NCBI GenBank assembly: GCA_037176885.1 | Contig: JAWWNJ010000025.1 | Location: 62,001-126,000 of the forward strand | Direction of reading: 5' to 3' | DNA from: Favolaschia claudopus | Lineage: Eukaryota; Basidiomycota; Agaricomycetes; Agaricales; Mycenaceae | DNA length: 64,000 bases | Part shown: piece after piece, positions 20,789 through 34,190 of the stretch | How the letters are laid out: each line of letters starts with the position of its first letter | How positions within the stretch are numbered: position 1 is the stretch's first letter | Notes under the pieces: model-generated | Database searches by the model: none | What the model saw: the letters and a program-made list of their open reading frames with translations, nothing else | What the model was told of the DNA's origin: nothing | Made by a program: the position numbers and the translations under genes

Positions 20789-23201
20789 TTACCCCGATAA
20801 AGCAGATCCTGCTGACGCCGTTCTTTTACCTCCGCTCCTGACCTTCTTCTTGCTTTGATCGGATTCGGGAACCTCATCGACCTCAATAGCTGTAAAAACC
20901 GAGCGTCAATTAATCGACGTGCCATGCGTCTAGCTAGTAACCTACCTGAATAAGGAGCGGTAGGAGAAGAAGTCGGCGGAGCTGGACGGAAAGTGGAAGT
21001 CGTCCTAAGAGAAAAAGAGGAGAACTCTTGAGGCGGGGGCGAGGCCACAGCAGCAGAATTTCCTTCGAAACCACGAGGAATCAAGATCTTGCGTTCCTCT
21101 ACCGGAAAATCCGAGTTCGCCAAAATCTTGATACTATGTGCGTTGATTTGATATATCTGGACGAACAGTTCAACGGAGAGAAGTTGAATAGGGCGTGCGC
21201 AAATATATCACACACCTTTCTCTTCTTAGGACGAATTGCCCCCTTGGAATCCGTGTCGTTCATAACGAAAACGTGGAGCGAGGCATCCACCAAAACAAGG
21301 GTACCGGGTCGAAGACGCTCGTAAAACTCCCACGGAGGCACAAGAGGATCCTCTCGATCTCCTTCTCTTCTGGACGTAGCATCCCGCACGTCCAGTTGAA
21401 TCAGCCTCGCCTTGACCTGTCTGAAATATTCACCGCCGTAATCGCAAAGCAACCGGGGATCATAAAACGCCCCCACTCGAATCTGAGAAGCTGCAACGAA
21501 GATCATAAGCATATCACCGACGCGCAGATCAAAGGCACGAACCATCTGGTTTAGGCACCTCAGAGTCGGACGCAACAGAGGTTACGGCACTAGGTTGGGT
21601 AAGGGCAGGGCGACTGACAACTTCGTCCAGCTTGCGCTTCCCGCGACGAGGCGTGGAAACAGCAGACCCAACGGACGCGGGTACCTGACTTCGAATAAAC
21701 ATCACAATCACAAAGCAGAGGAAATACATACGCCATATTTGGGAGCCATGTGCACCATGATAATGTCATCCTGATCACTATTCTCCTGCAGAGATCGCAT
21801 CCACGGACGAAGAACATACTCCTAAAAAACGAGCGTCAGGCAAACAAAGTGCACGGCGGACTAGAACAAAAATAAACTGACCTGGAACGGCACTGCGCGA
21901 GACTCCAACTCAATCTCTTGATCGATAGCATCGCGAAGTGGAACGGTCTGGTTTTGGAAAAAATTGGCCAGCCGATTCGAGGCAGAAGTAGGGGTAACAA
22001 GCGCGAGTATATCCTTGACAGATTTCTTGGAATCGTCAATAGGCTGGAACTGTAAAAAGAAAAAGAAAAAAACACAGTCAGAAGATTCCAAAATCCGCAC
22101 CGAGAAGAAAATTACAGGATCTCCAGTGAAATAGTTACCGGTCGCTCGCAAAACGGTACCCTGTGTAGAACCCGCAACCTCGCCGACGATCATGGTCCGA
22201 AATTCGAAACCAGAGGACGCTCGGAATTCGATATTATTCGAGTACTGAGGCTGGTGCCGAGCGAAGTCGTCAGGACAATCGACATTACCCAGCGCCAACT
22301 TCCCCATGGCTTGCAGATTTTGCACCAACTCGTCGTATAACCCGGAAGTCAGGCGTTGCTCGAAAACTAGAAACAGGCGCAAGAGGTAAGCTGCATCTGC
22401 TGGCCAAAACTGCGTATTCGGAACACGAAACTAACTTGTAGGAGGAGGGCCGTCAGGAACAGATGCATGAGACAACATTGACAGACTTGGCTAGCAAACA
22501 GTGCAGACAACAGCAAAAACAAGGTGGAAAGGATAAGACGAAGCAAAGGACGACGACACAGACACGCGCTCTTTATACCCCACTGGCGCGACAGCGGATA
22601 ATATCGCGGAACCGAAAAGCATCCAATGAACGTCCTCCATGCTGAAAAAGAACACATGAACAAGCCTTGGTACGAATCAGGACCTACAACCCAAAACACA
22701 CGAGCAAGATCCGATTGGGTATCAACTATAGCATCAATGATCGCTTTGACATAGATTCGATCTGGACGGCTGTGAAGCAATTTATGAGTCAGAGCTGAAC
22801 GCCAGTGAGTCACAACACACAATGGAATCCCACTCCACATAAGAGCGTGTGGACGTACGGCGACGGGAAGTACAGAGGTGGGGAGCATGAAATAGATCCG
22901 AATCTTAAGTTGATCTCCAGCCTGAGTGGAAAACATTGTCCGAAAAAAAAGGCAATCGATGTAGAGATCCAGAACGATCCACGGGCAGGACAACGCGCGC
23001 ATGCACGGGGTTATATGGCGGACAACTCGTTGTCCCACGCGGAAACATACGCGTCCGAGTGTGTCCTCGCGTTGCCGTTTGAAAACCTGCGAGTTCAAGG
23101 CAAGCAGCGGCGTACAAACGAGTATCGCTCCAGAGTCCAGACCGGAAATTTCCACCAAAGTCTTCAAGAATACGTAATCTCCCATCAGCTCCCACGAACA
23201 T
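20789..23201 (-). CDS. Unrecognised multi-exon gene
   Basis: Exons are read on the minus strand from about 23.2 kb to TAA at 20,789. Supported pieces: about 22.85-22.66 kb (SRPDRIYVKAIIDAIVDTQS), 22,366-22,120 (LYDELVQNLQAMGKLALGN ... FRTMIVGEVAGSTQGTVLR), about 22,050-21,880, about 21,560-21,230 (LRPGTLVLVDASLHVFVM), then a short exon leading into ANSDFPVEERKILIPRGF and a Lys/Arg-rich tail. Introns have GT-AG ends but not all junctions were fixed. I do not recognise the family; the final exons look beta-rich with a basic C-terminus. An E-box (TCACGTGA) lies upstream at about 23,295. Confidence 0.45.
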
Positions 23202-24170
23202 AGCTTACGCGATTGAAATTAGCAGAAAGGACAGATACGATCACATGAGCGTAATAACCGGATGAATGTCTGCCGCATAACCGGTGGATGCTGTCACGTG
23301 ACAACCATCGCTTCCAAGCTTTAATCAACTTGAATCACCGTCCCATGAACTCTGAAAGCACTCGATGCAAACAGCGACCCTTTGCCCAGATACGACGGAT
23401 CCAGACCGAAGACTCGACGGCCACAAGCTCGCTTTCAGGATATCTGAGACTGAGACGTCGACGAAGCACTTTCAAACGATTAGTACAGACATACGCTACA
23501 CATGCATGCCAAATCGACCGTCTCTTGCTAGCTCAACTGTACATGGCCCGTCTGTAGAAATCGCGCACAGACCAGCTCTATCTCTCTCTCTATCGACAGC
23601 ATGGCTCACGCCCTCCCCACTCGTACTTATCATGGAACAGGACCGGCATTTAACTTCACAAACGCTATCTAGTCCAAGAATGATGTACTCGAGAGGTTTA
23701 ATCTGTCCTTCCGCCGCATGACCGCACTCGCCTCAGTCATTATCCAAGATCCAGGTCATCGCTGGTATCAGAACGGGATGTCATCCGAACGACAATGTGT
23801 TGCAATACGGATAAAACGAAAACCGATCTGTTGAGCCCACCCGATTGCGGACTGAATGCTGCGACATATGCAGAATCAGGTTACCAGATCTCATTCTCAA
23901 TAAGGTTTTGCATTACGGACCGGTAAAGTGCATGGCATCCTTCCTACCATTTCTGACATGTTTTCCTCCTTTTTAGCGCAGACGCTTCTTCTGAGATCAG
24001 CTTCTCTTGATTTGACTATGTCGCCAAAATGAAAACACTGTGTACATATCCTGCTCTTTTATGCTTCGTCGCTGTGCACCCCTTTTCGACGTCGTCTCAT
24101 AAGCTGCACCGAGCCACTGAGCCGCACCACTTTTCCTCATCTGCCTCGCTAAATAAGAAACTAAGCAAAA
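23202..24170. other. Intergenic region
   Basis: No gene recognised. It contains a perfect TCACGTGA palindrome near 23,295, preceded by two ATAACCGG repeats, and is probably promoter DNA for the minus-strand gene ending at 20,789 and for the F-box-like gene downstream. Confidence 0.4.
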
Positions 24171-24224
24171 ATGCCGTCCAAGGTTTTGAGCAGTGAGTCA
24201 GCATCTAACTAACACACAACAAGC

Positions 24225-25718
24225 ACGGCTGAAGCTATTGAAGTGCCAGACGAAACAATCGCCGCAATCTTTACAATGGCCCTCCACCCTGTGTGGACGA
24301 AAGAGGACGTATACGAGAACGAACTGCTTCGAGATCGCTTACAACACACATGCTCGGATTTTGCAAAGATTGTGGACAAGGTTCCAACACTATGGTCCTG
24401 TATCATGCTCGAAACCGCCAACGACTCGCGACCGTTTCCTCTAGATACATCTAAATCGTCTATCAACCAACACATCCGCAAATCCGGAGGGCGACCTCTG
24501 CATATATATTTCGACTTACCTGTCGTCCAATCACACCTGAATGCGCCGTGGTGCATCTGGAACGCGTTGGTGCAAGTCTCCGGCCGATGGAGTTCCCTTT
24601 TCCTCAACGGGGCAGATGCATGCAGAATGGAGAGCGTATGCCTGGAAACATTAGCGGGTGGAGCTGTTCTAGCAGGGGCAGTAAACTTGAAAATAGCGGA
24701 CATCACGAAGAGAATCTATAGCGACCATCGCTACGACCATCCCCGGGCTTGCTGGAGAGGCCATGAACGCGTTATCCTGACTTCCAACAATCTACAAATC
24801 GCTCGTTGCATAACTGAAACACACGTCGCGTTCATTCCTTCCGCTTGCCTTCGGTATCTGCACATTAATACGGATGACGACCCACTGGACCTGAACTGGT
24901 CCCAATTCTTTTCGACCTGCACCAATCTCTCTGAACTCCTTTGGGACAAGAAACGCATCGTCGAATCGTCACCGGTCATAACGCTACCTTCACTTCGACG
25001 GCTGACGGTATGGACCGTGCGCTTTCTTCCTCCCGTATTCGCACCGTGCCTGCACCTATTGGAGATACTAGACAGCACCGTGCCTGCAGATGTGCTCATA
25101 ATATCCGACCTTGCGGGTTTGGCCAGCCGACTGACCACACTAGTTTTGCCCAACAACCCCATTACGAATGCAGTACTCCTCGATATCCTCAAAAAATGCC
25201 CCTATCTACAGCGGCTTACAGCGTCCGACACGGAGCCCCGTGCACCGCTGTTACAGGTCCTGGCAAGAAGACTGTTCTATCAGTATATGATGAACGAAAA
25301 CAACAGGTTCGAAGCTATCGGCATACGAGGAGACCCACAAAAGCGCCTGAATACGTATACGAGGTCGAGATGCTCGGAGCTAGAGGACCTGTGTCGCCCG
25401 CGCAATTGCCCCGACATTAACTGTGCCTGTTTCATGCCATTCTCGAGCGGCACCTGCGTAGTGGTTTCAGGCTTCCCGTACCCGCTGAAACGAGAGCATG
25501 TGGCCGACATCTACGCGCAAGCGCATATCACCTCCCAAACCGGATTTTCCATTCGCGTGGTAAAAGTGTGGGTGGCGGAACGTATTCAATTCGGCAAGTT
25601 GCCACAAGGAAAAATGACTCTGGTCATTTTACTGGATTTGGAGCGGGAGGAGGCGACCTTTTTGGCAACGCTTGGATTGGAGTATTTGGGTAAACGATAC
25701 GAGGTCGTATGCAATTAG
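24225..25718 (+). CDS. F-box-like protein with C-terminal Cys cluster and RRM-like domain (copy B)
   Basis: Paralogue of the gene at 16.2-17.6 kb with the same order: F-box (VPDETIAAIFTMALHPVW, LQHTCSDFAKIVDKVPTLWS), LRR-like middle, Cys motif (LCRPRNCPDINCACF) and RRM-like end (TCVVVSGFPYPLKREHV; MTLVILLDLEREEA; GLEYLGKRYEVVCN). The two proteins align over their whole length with roughly half of the residues identical by eye. A 5' exon may start at ATG 24,171, but the implied intron of about 30 bases is too short, so the start is unresolved. The duplication brackets another F-box gene and an unrelated gene, so it is not a simple tandem copy. Confidence 0.65.
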   Translation, partial: TAEAIEVPDETIAAIFTMALHPVWTKEDVYENELLRDRLQHTCSDFAKIVDKVPTLWSCIMLETANDSRPFPLDTSKSSINQHIRKSGGRPLHIYFDLPVVQSHLNAPWCIWNALVQVSGRWSSLFLNGADACRMESVCLETLAGGAVLAGAVNLKIADITKRIYSDHRYDHPRACWRGHERVILTSNNLQIARCITETHVAFIPSACLRYLHINTDDDPLDLNWSQFFSTCTNLSELLWDKKRIVESSPVITLPSLRRLTVWTVRFLPPVFAPCLHLLEILDSTVPADVLIISDLAGLASRLTTLVLPNNPITNAVLLDILKKCPYLQRLTASDTEPRAPLLQVLARRLFYQYMMNENNRFEAIGIRGDPQKRLNTYTRSRCSELEDLCRPRNCPDINCACFMPFSSGTCVVVSGFPYPLKREHVADIYAQAHITSQTGFSIRVVKVWVAERIQFGKLPQGKMTLVILLDLEREEATFLATLGLEYLGKRYEVVCN

Positions 25719-26292
25719 TCGGACAGTTCAGTGGATCGGTCGAGAGGGCGTTTTAAGTCCCCGATAACACACGTACGTCTTCGTAAATCGCTCGCTTAAT
25801 TTCTATCCATTTCTCTAACACTGAGCACTTCACAGATGCCGAAACAAAATAGGATTGTCTGGAAAGTTCAGATGAAACGGATGATATAGGATCAATTCTC
25901 GGATCAATGTCCGGAAAGTTCTTGACATAAGCAAGTAAGCCCAAATTACGTAAAGATCATCGCCTGCCTCCTCTCCCTGTCACCTTAAGCCTAACCCGAC
26001 TTTCATTCGTATCAACATCCTCAGTGCTGGTCTGGAGGTACAACCGAAACTTTGTAACACACCGATCCCAGCGATAACATAGCTTCAATATGAACAGATT
26101 CTGACCAGAGAAGAATGATAAGTTAGACACGTCCAGATAGTCGATACGGGCTTTAGTAACTTACCCCGGATCCCCAGTCCCAACGAAGATTCGACAACTC
26201 TCCACTAGCATCGTCCCTCAATGGAAGAACTGGTGAATGAACGACGTGTAAGCGGCCACAGTTTCTGAACAACGCGTCTATTCCGCACCTGT
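25719..26292. other. Helitron 3' flank, no gene
   Basis: Between the F-box-like gene and the Helitron stop codon. The Helitron 3' end (a CTRR terminus with subterminal hairpin on the minus strand) should lie here, but I could not single out one candidate. Confidence 0.35.
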
Positions 26293-29200
26293 TCAGGTTA
26301 TATCGAGACGCCGACGCTTCCGAACCCGCTGCTGAGATGCGGCATCCACAGTGTCAAGTAGCTCGAAAGCAGTTGGCCTAGAGGTTGAAGGTGGTGGCTC
26401 CTGAAGCACGCGGGGCGCGTCCAATTCCACGCGACGCCTGCGGGGGACAGAGCGTGGGGACGTAGATTCGACGGTAAGCGGCAGATCTAGGGGGACTCTG
26501 CGACGCCTGACGGGTAACGGTGGATCCGTTATGAGCAGATTAGAAGCTTCGAGACGTTCTAGGTGTTGTAGCGGATTTGCAGAAAATACGTCGCCCTCTG
26601 AATCGAAGTCTTCACGCTCGTCGCGCACACCAGGAAATCGAGCAGCGATTGTAGAACGCGCCTCTTCCGCCTCCTGGGGGGTGCCATGATCGACGATTGT
26701 TTGCAAAGCCAGATACTCCAAGCGAGCGCCCTCTCGACGGACATCCTCGGAAGACCGACAACAAATCTTCTCCTTAGGAAAAGGAACTGCTATAGCGACC
26801 CCCTCGATAGAGGTCGCACGAGACACCATGACATAAGGTGACTCGGTACCTCGACAGTCGGCAAGGTTTATAACGGTAGTCGACAGCGTTTTGCCCTGGG
26901 ATTTGTAGGCAGTCATAGCGAATCCGGGCTGCAATGGGATCTGTGTGCGACGGACGCCGCACCGCTTCTGAGAATAAGGATGGGTAATGGTGAAACTGGT
27001 GGAGTCCTCGAGTGCGACGACATGATGATCGGGAAGTTGGGGAATGATGCCAGTGGTAGTGTCTGGACACTCGACAACACAAGAAACCGCATGGCGGTTT
27101 CCCGCGGAATCAAGGTAATAGCGCACTCTCTTGAGAATGCCCGACGCCCCGTTCACCACCCCACCAGGGACGTCGTAGTTCTGGGTTATGACGACAGGCA
27201 TGCCGATGACAAGGGGAACTTTACCCAGGCGTTGGTTGGTCTTACCACTATCCAAAGCCATCAACCGATCAGACAATGGTCCGGTCCCAACAGGGTCCCG
27301 CGCGATTCTATCCTCCGCGTAATACCAATGTAAAGCCTTTCCAGACCGGCGAGCATAATCATAAGTCGCTCTAACGTTCAAGTGATCTTTCATCTCGTTC
27401 TCATTGACTATCAAAGGCGTACCAGACCAAGGTAGGACGTGCCAATCGAACTCATTGTTCGCCAACACACGACTGTTCAGCAACTCATAATCATCGTTCG
27501 TACAGCGTCCATATCTCAGTCGGCCCAAGAGCTCCAGAAATCGCTCATTTTCAGGACCTGTTTGACGACAAATCTCTGATAACAGCACAACCGTCTTGAC
27601 ACTCAGCCATAACAACTTTCCGCATATTTCCTTTTGACCGTTATTCGTTGAGGCAGAGGCAGACAATATCCCTGTCCTCTTACGCTTTCCCTGCTTCGCG
27701 ACACGAGTAACGTGAGAATATAACCTGGTTTGCCCGACAGGAGGAAGCTGATAAAAGTCACCAGCGAAAATTACATTGAGACCTCCAAAGGCAGAGTCTG
27801 CGTCGCCTTTGGCATCACACAAAGCGTTGCTGATCTCATATAATAACACACACCCGATCATGGAAACCTCATCAACGAACAGGTAATCGACTCCCTCCCA
27901 CATGGCTACGAGATCGCGCAAACCTTTGCCAGAACGGCCTTTACCAGATTGGTGATTCATACCCAAAGCAGCATGGAGCGTCATCCCACTGATATTACGA
28001 GCAGCAACTCCAGTATACGAAGACAAACGAAACCGGCGCGCCTCGCCCCTAGCTTCAAAGAACTGTTTCAAAGCGTCAATAACTCTGGACTTCCCAGTAC
28101 CCCCTGGTCCACCAATATACATCCTAAGAGGGTCAGCCAAACGATCCAAGGAGTGCTCGGCCACGATATTAAACGCGCGTCGTTGCTCCGAATTCAGCGT
28201 GTAATCAGCAGCGACAGACGACATCAAGGCATGGGGAGATGAGGGGTCTTGAACAGCCGGATTAGGCCCTGCTTGAATAGCGACATTATCAGACTCGACA
28301 GGCAACGTCGAACGGACGCTACGAAAAACTGAACCATCGGACAAAGACACTCCTTCAGAGGAACCCGCATGTGCGCCTTCGCCGCTAGTGCCAGACTCCG
28401 TTGATTGACCAGCAGCTACCTTTTTGAACACATCTCGACGAGCAGCATACACTTGCTCCCACTTCTGTTCAAGGTCGGGCTTTCTCGACGCGACATACAC
28501 ATGGTCTTCTGACTCTACAGTGCAGGAGGGGTCACGGACCGAAGGAGCGCCCGAGTCCTCTTGCGACCGAATCATACCGCTAGAAATCAAGGCCGCTACC
28601 ACGTTTTCGATACTAGCGCGAGTGGCATCCCTATGACGGGAAAAACATGAGTCGACGGAATCCAAATGCCCTAGTATCAAGCTCTCATCATAATCGCCCA
28701 AGTCACCGTCGGCAGAACGGGAAATCAGATTCAACGGTACATCCGAAGTCCGCTTATACTTGCGATGCGCATAATGACTATCACGACTGTCCTTACACTC
28801 GTGCAACAATTGCATATTATCGATGACACGCAGAAAGCGAGCGGGACATTCTGGCAAGAAACGTTCATAGGCCTCCAGCCACGATTCGCCTTCACGTATC
28901 AAATCACTACAATGCCTCCAAGGCTTGAACAAAATCAACATCAGACGTGCATGTCTATGCTTAGAGTCATCCATGTCGCGCCGAGGCAAACTGCGGCCTA
29001 TAGGAACTGGAACTCTACGATCATCCGGAGATAACACGCGTAATTCATGTGTCCTGTCCTCCAAATGATCCTCCATTAACGACACCCTAGGCCTCAGACG
29101 TCCAGACCAAGCGAGAATATCGCCCTGCATATCAGAATCCCACTCAAACACTGAACTGTTGAGATCGTGCAACACATCCTGACCTACAGGATCAACAGGC

Positions 29201-32200
29201 AAGGCAGACGCATTCCCGGACACACTAGAATCCGTAGGTTTCTGCCGATGCTGGCGACGAGACCGGGGAATACGTATCTTCTCAATGCGTGAAACAAAGT
29301 CCCACACGCACACGTCGGCCAGTTCGGTACCACGACATTGATAGTCTCTAGACTGATTCGCTTGCGCAGTAAACTTTCCGTCATGACCAAGCGTCAAAGT
29401 CACGTCATCCTCCATGGGTCCGGGACCATCAACAAAAGCCTCGACATCCTCGTCAGCTGAATCGCGATCAACACCCAACACATTCGACGACACACCAGCA
29501 TCGATGTCCACTCCATCAGAGAGCTCATTCGGAACAGCTACATCAGTGACAGGGTCAGTCTCAGACTCCAATGTCTGCCTGCTCGTACGATAACACTCAG
29601 GACTAGGACGTTCCGAATTAATGAAGCCCTCCAAACTCGGCCAGTACAAGTTAGCGTATTTATGGCTGGTGAAATGATCTTCGAAACCCATGACATAGGA
29701 TACAACTTGCTGCGCAGACATTTCTTGTTGAGCGACCATCGCATGCGCGCACTTCTGTAACAAACGTCGTGCACGTATGGCAAAATCATCGAGACCGGTC
29801 TCAGTGTCAGCTAATCGGGAAGCAGCCATTTCCAATGTAGCATACGCGACGTGAGTCTTCAACTGAGTCTTGGTTATGTAGTCAGTGATATAAAACATGA
29901 CAGCCTTGGCCGCGGAACCAGAAGATATAAACTTGATGTCCATATTGCAACGAATACTTTCAAGGATAGTCGCATTAAAACTATTGACCAGTCCGTTGAG
30001 ACATCGCAATTGGATCTCTCCGGACTCAGGATCGACAACAGTAAGAGGCCGAACGTTATCCTCATCTAAATCGAAACGACATTCCTTGACATACCCAGGA
30101 CCTTTCCAATACTTGTAACAAGTAGGCTGATGTTTATGCAACTGACATGCTTCGACAAGCGAACGGAGATCCTTAGTGCGAGCATCTTCCAAATCCGATG
30201 CGGCTACCAAGTCAGGATTGGGACCACGAGTCGCACAAGGATTAAATTCGGAAAGTGGGTCAACTAAATCGGGACGGATGTCTGGCGGCAGAGCAGTAGA
30301 AATCGAATCCTCCAAAAAGGCAACCAGACGCTGCTGAAACTCCAATCCCCCGTCATGCGCAAGAACACGTTCTTTAATCTGGTCAGGATTTAATCCGCCT
30401 TCGACCCACAGCAACAGATGGCAATGAAGGGAACCGCGTCCCTGTGCTTCGACGCAACCATAGTAAGCATTCACAACACCCAACACTCCTTCTTCACCTT
30501 GCATGCGAGCGGAATCATAACCCAGAGCTGCAACAAACGCTTTCATGTAGAGATTAAAGAACTGGGCGGCTACAGCGGGATTTTTCGCAATTAGGATCTC
30601 TTGATTTTTGCGGCCGCGCAAATGCAAAGCTGTCAAATGCTCTATGTCAATCTCCTCCCCGGCCAGAAATCGCAACAAGGGGCTATGAACATCAGCAGGA
30701 TTAATAGTCAGATAGAAACTAGGCAAGCCTTTCTCCATCATAAGGGCTTTGATTTCATTGCGCATGACGAGCTTAGTCTGAGGCGATCCATAAACATGAG
30801 AATTAACCAGATTGACCTCCTTCATGAGAGACAAGACTCGACGCTCCTCTTCAGAGTTGACTGTAGCAAAATCGCCTTTACTGATCCTCTCGGTAACAGC
30901 GTGGATAGAAGCAGGTGAAACAGAGGCGAGTTGTGCAGCCACGGTATCAAAATTCTTTCGTTTGACTTTGTAACTGACATGCTGAAGCAATTTGCGACGC
31001 TGCATCATGTTGAAGACCGTGAACAGAAAAGAATAATGTTCCTGAAACCGTCTATCCGCAAGACTAAATAAGTGTTTCAGATGAGACTCAAATCCAAGCT
31101 GGGTGCGTCTAGCTTTATCCTCTACACCACCGATGCCATAAGGAAACAAGGTAGGATAAATGAGAGGAAGGAGGTCCGGATTATTGAACTCGTTGACAGG
31201 ATCAGGGTCGTGAGCAAGAGATAAATAATTGGCACCCGGCTTCTTAAGGTGGGCAGCAGCAGCTTCTCGAAGAATATCCGACCGTTCATGCCCTCGCACG
31301 TCAGTAACAACAACACTCTGAAACTGAATGGGGTCAAACATCCTGGGACGTACCATGTCCTGAAGACTGTCCATCGAAACAGCGCTAACATGGGCATTCT
31401 GATCGGCAGCCTGAGCAACATGGTCCGCTGAAAGGGTGTCTACGAGCAAAGGGTCTGGCGTGGCCAACGAACTTGAAGCAGAGGAAAAGGGAGCGTAAGA
31501 TGAAGTGGTAGACTCGATGCCGTCCGAAGGAATAACATGCTCGACGCGGAAAGGCACGTCGACCACATCCCCTTGACCAGCAAATACAGTGTCATCGATC
31601 TCAACATCCTTATACAGACGATTGTGTTTGCAGAGCCAACGCAAGGCATTCATTACTCTCTCCTTGCGAACAATCAACGGCTTCGCGTTCTCTCTCAACC
31701 ATTCTTTTGTCGGTGCATTTGAGCCTACGAATACAACGCATATCGGGGTAGTGATATCCTCCAGAGAAGGCGGTAATCGAGTGGCCACAGAAGAAGGTCG
31801 CTGCGGATAAACAATGATATTACCTTTAAAACCTCTCTGCACATTAACATAACCGCGATCGTCGACTTCTCGCATCTGAATCACCCAGCACTTAGCTCTA
31901 CAACGCGCAATCATAGCCTCCTCAACAACAGACAAACCGTCAAGCTCAGGCGGCACAGGACCGAGATAATTTCTATTAGCCAGCGACTTGCGAGGAACAA
32001 CGCCACGCGCAAGTTCCGAATTACATTCACGACATACAAGGAGCTCCGGCTCACCACTTTCATCTGAGGCGACGATAGCATCGGGATCAATAAGCAGACT
32101 AGAATACTGTCCAGACGGGCAAGGCATTTCTGGGGGCTCAACATCCGGATCCCACCATAAATTCTCGACGTCCTCAGAAGGAGAATGAGAATCGCCCGAA

Positions 32201-33917
32201 TCAGACGCCGAGGCAGTCTCGTCCTCTGAACCGTCCACCTCTACAAGATCAGGGTGGCGTAACAAATCCCATTCAAAGGACTCGAAAGAAACAGAGGTCT
32301 TAACAGACACAGAGCATCGTTCTGAACAAGATCCACATATAAACGTCTCCAGCGCAGCTGCCGATATGTACTGAGAAAAGACATCGCGAAATCTCTGTTT
32401 GGCTGAAGCTGAAGCAACCGACGGCCACTCAGACTTAACCCTCATTGTATCTCGAATACGAGCATCTGCAAGGTCATCACGCTTCTGATGTCTGGCGGTA
32501 CGAGCATGAGCACGAGGGAGGACCTTTCCTTTGTTTAAACGTTGTAAATACTTCCTCAACGAAGTTCGGAGACTAGATACCCCTTGCGTTGCATCCCAAC
32601 TGACCCCATGCAATGTGAGAACCCGACGGCACATAGATCGAGACATACGAGGCATCAAATAGCTCAACAATCGGACCTGCATCTCGGTCCGCAACGACTC
32701 CGGCGAGTCCACGGTAGGAGGGCCGGACGGGAACGACTGATCAAACAAAGAGATGCAGGCAACAGAATGATCCACATTCAAACGAAGAGCACACTCTCCA
32801 GACGCAACATGAGCAACAATATCCTGTCGCAAACGATCGACGCCGCGATAATCCACTGATAATCGATGAAGAGAAGCGAGAGAAACAAGACTAGGAAGTT
32901 GAAGATACTCAACGTCCGCCAAAACCACCTCACTGGGATGCGCATGTGAGAAAGACTGCAGCATAGAACGTCTCTTATCAGACAAGAACTCCCGAAAAGT
33001 CGCCACTTGGGCGGCCACGTCCGTCGCAGACTGAGGCACAGGAGGATCACGGAAACCCAGGGAACAAGCTGCCAGCAGACTAGAGTGGTAAGTATAATCG
33101 AGAGAACTCAAGATACAATGAAGTGCACTAAAGGCTAATTCATGCGAAGACTGAAAGCCTTTGAACACGCGAGCACAACCACTAAGATCGTTCATAGCGG
33201 ACCCAGCGCAACATCCAGTAAGCAGATGAGTCGAGAGGGCCAAACGACACTGATCAACAGACGTGAAATGAGAATCGGTCATGCCATGCGCGACCACCAG
33301 ATCGCGTAAATCAGGCAAACTGTTGGTGAAAAAGATACAAGAACTAGGTTCGTGACCGGAAAGAAGAGCACGAAGATGTTCCATACCCTCTGGCGGCACA
33401 CACAACCCAGACTCAGCACGAAGTGAGAACAATCCAGACCCCGAAGCGGATGCGGAAAGCGAAGCATGGTCAGACATTTCAATATCATTAACAGACGTAA
33501 CAGACACAGACGACGCATACGAAGGTGCCAAAGACGAGGCAGGAACACTACCTCCCGCTGAAAAAGAATGAGATCAACAAAAGGAAGCAAAATGAATTCG
33601 AATAACTCACACAGAGACAACAAAGAAAAAGGATCAAAAGAAGAGGGAATTTGAACACCAGATGCGTTCAAAAGCTCGGACACAGAAGCCTTCCAATCAA
33701 GACCCAAGGTAATAGGGACACATCCGGCAGAGCCAACGATAGGACGAAGACAAACGGTGAAAGTGCCCCAAGTAAGAGTATCAAGAGTAACAGGTACCCA
33801 AGTAGGAATTTGGCCAGAAGGATATGCACCGAAGAGCAACTCGCGAGAGAATATCGATTGCGACACAGGAGAATAGGCTACTTCTCCTGCAGAGACACCA
33901 TTGACACGGAGCGACAT
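26293..33917 (-). CDS. Helitron Rep/PIF1-like helicase
   Basis: The RepHel protein nicks DNA by an HUH relaxase mechanism and unwinds it for rolling-circle transposition. ATG at 33,917; exon 33,917-33,611, intron 33,610-33,558, then one 7.3-kb exon to TGA at 26,293, giving 2523 aa in phase. Order: variable N-terminus; DUF6570-like region (NRNYLGPVPPELDGLSVVEE); Helitron-like N domain (LIYPTLFPYGIGG; MMEKGLPSFYLTINPADVHS); HUH motif in GRGSLHCHLLLWV; the tyrosine motif YITDYITK; then a PIF1 helicase with Walker A GGPGGTGKS, Walker B FVDEVS, FAGDFYQLPPVG, an AYKSQGKT motif and a VSRA motif near the C-terminus. All key residues are present and no stops were found. It is one of the clearest genes in the window. 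Confidence 0.95.
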
Positions 33918-34190
33918 AGAGGTCGACGAAGAGAGCAATAGAGGTGGAGAACAAGAGCAGTCAGAGTCGAGTCAGAGTCACGAAGGAGTCGAGTCACAAA
34001 GTCGGAAGCGACACGCAAGATCCGAAAACTAAAAACTGACCCAAAACAACGGAAACAGAAGTGCAATTGCCATATCGGGACGAAATTAAAACGCGACAAT
34101 CAATAAAAGGTCTGCTAAGATCCGAAAAAAAACTATTATGCCAAAAAATAAGTACGGAGGGCCACCCGCAGAAACCCACTTCACTTACGT
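26293..34190 (-). mobile_element. Helitron, copy 1 (apparently autonomous)
   Basis: Minus-strand rolling-circle transposon with a complete Rep/helicase gene. The 5' side extends at least to 34,190, because the second copy at 62,878-64,000 matches it base for base up to the window edge with one C/T difference found (33,861 against 63,671). The true 5' TC terminus lies beyond 34,190 and the 3' CTRR end before 26,293; neither could be fixed. The intact frame and near-identical second copy indicate recent activity. Confidence 0.85.

Noticed and set aside
22367..23185. Minus-strand frame with hydrophobic C-terminal stretch, suggesting a membrane protein
   Set aside because: The hydrophobic part is probably intronic sequence (CTT-rich with GT-AG limits) of a multi-exon gene.
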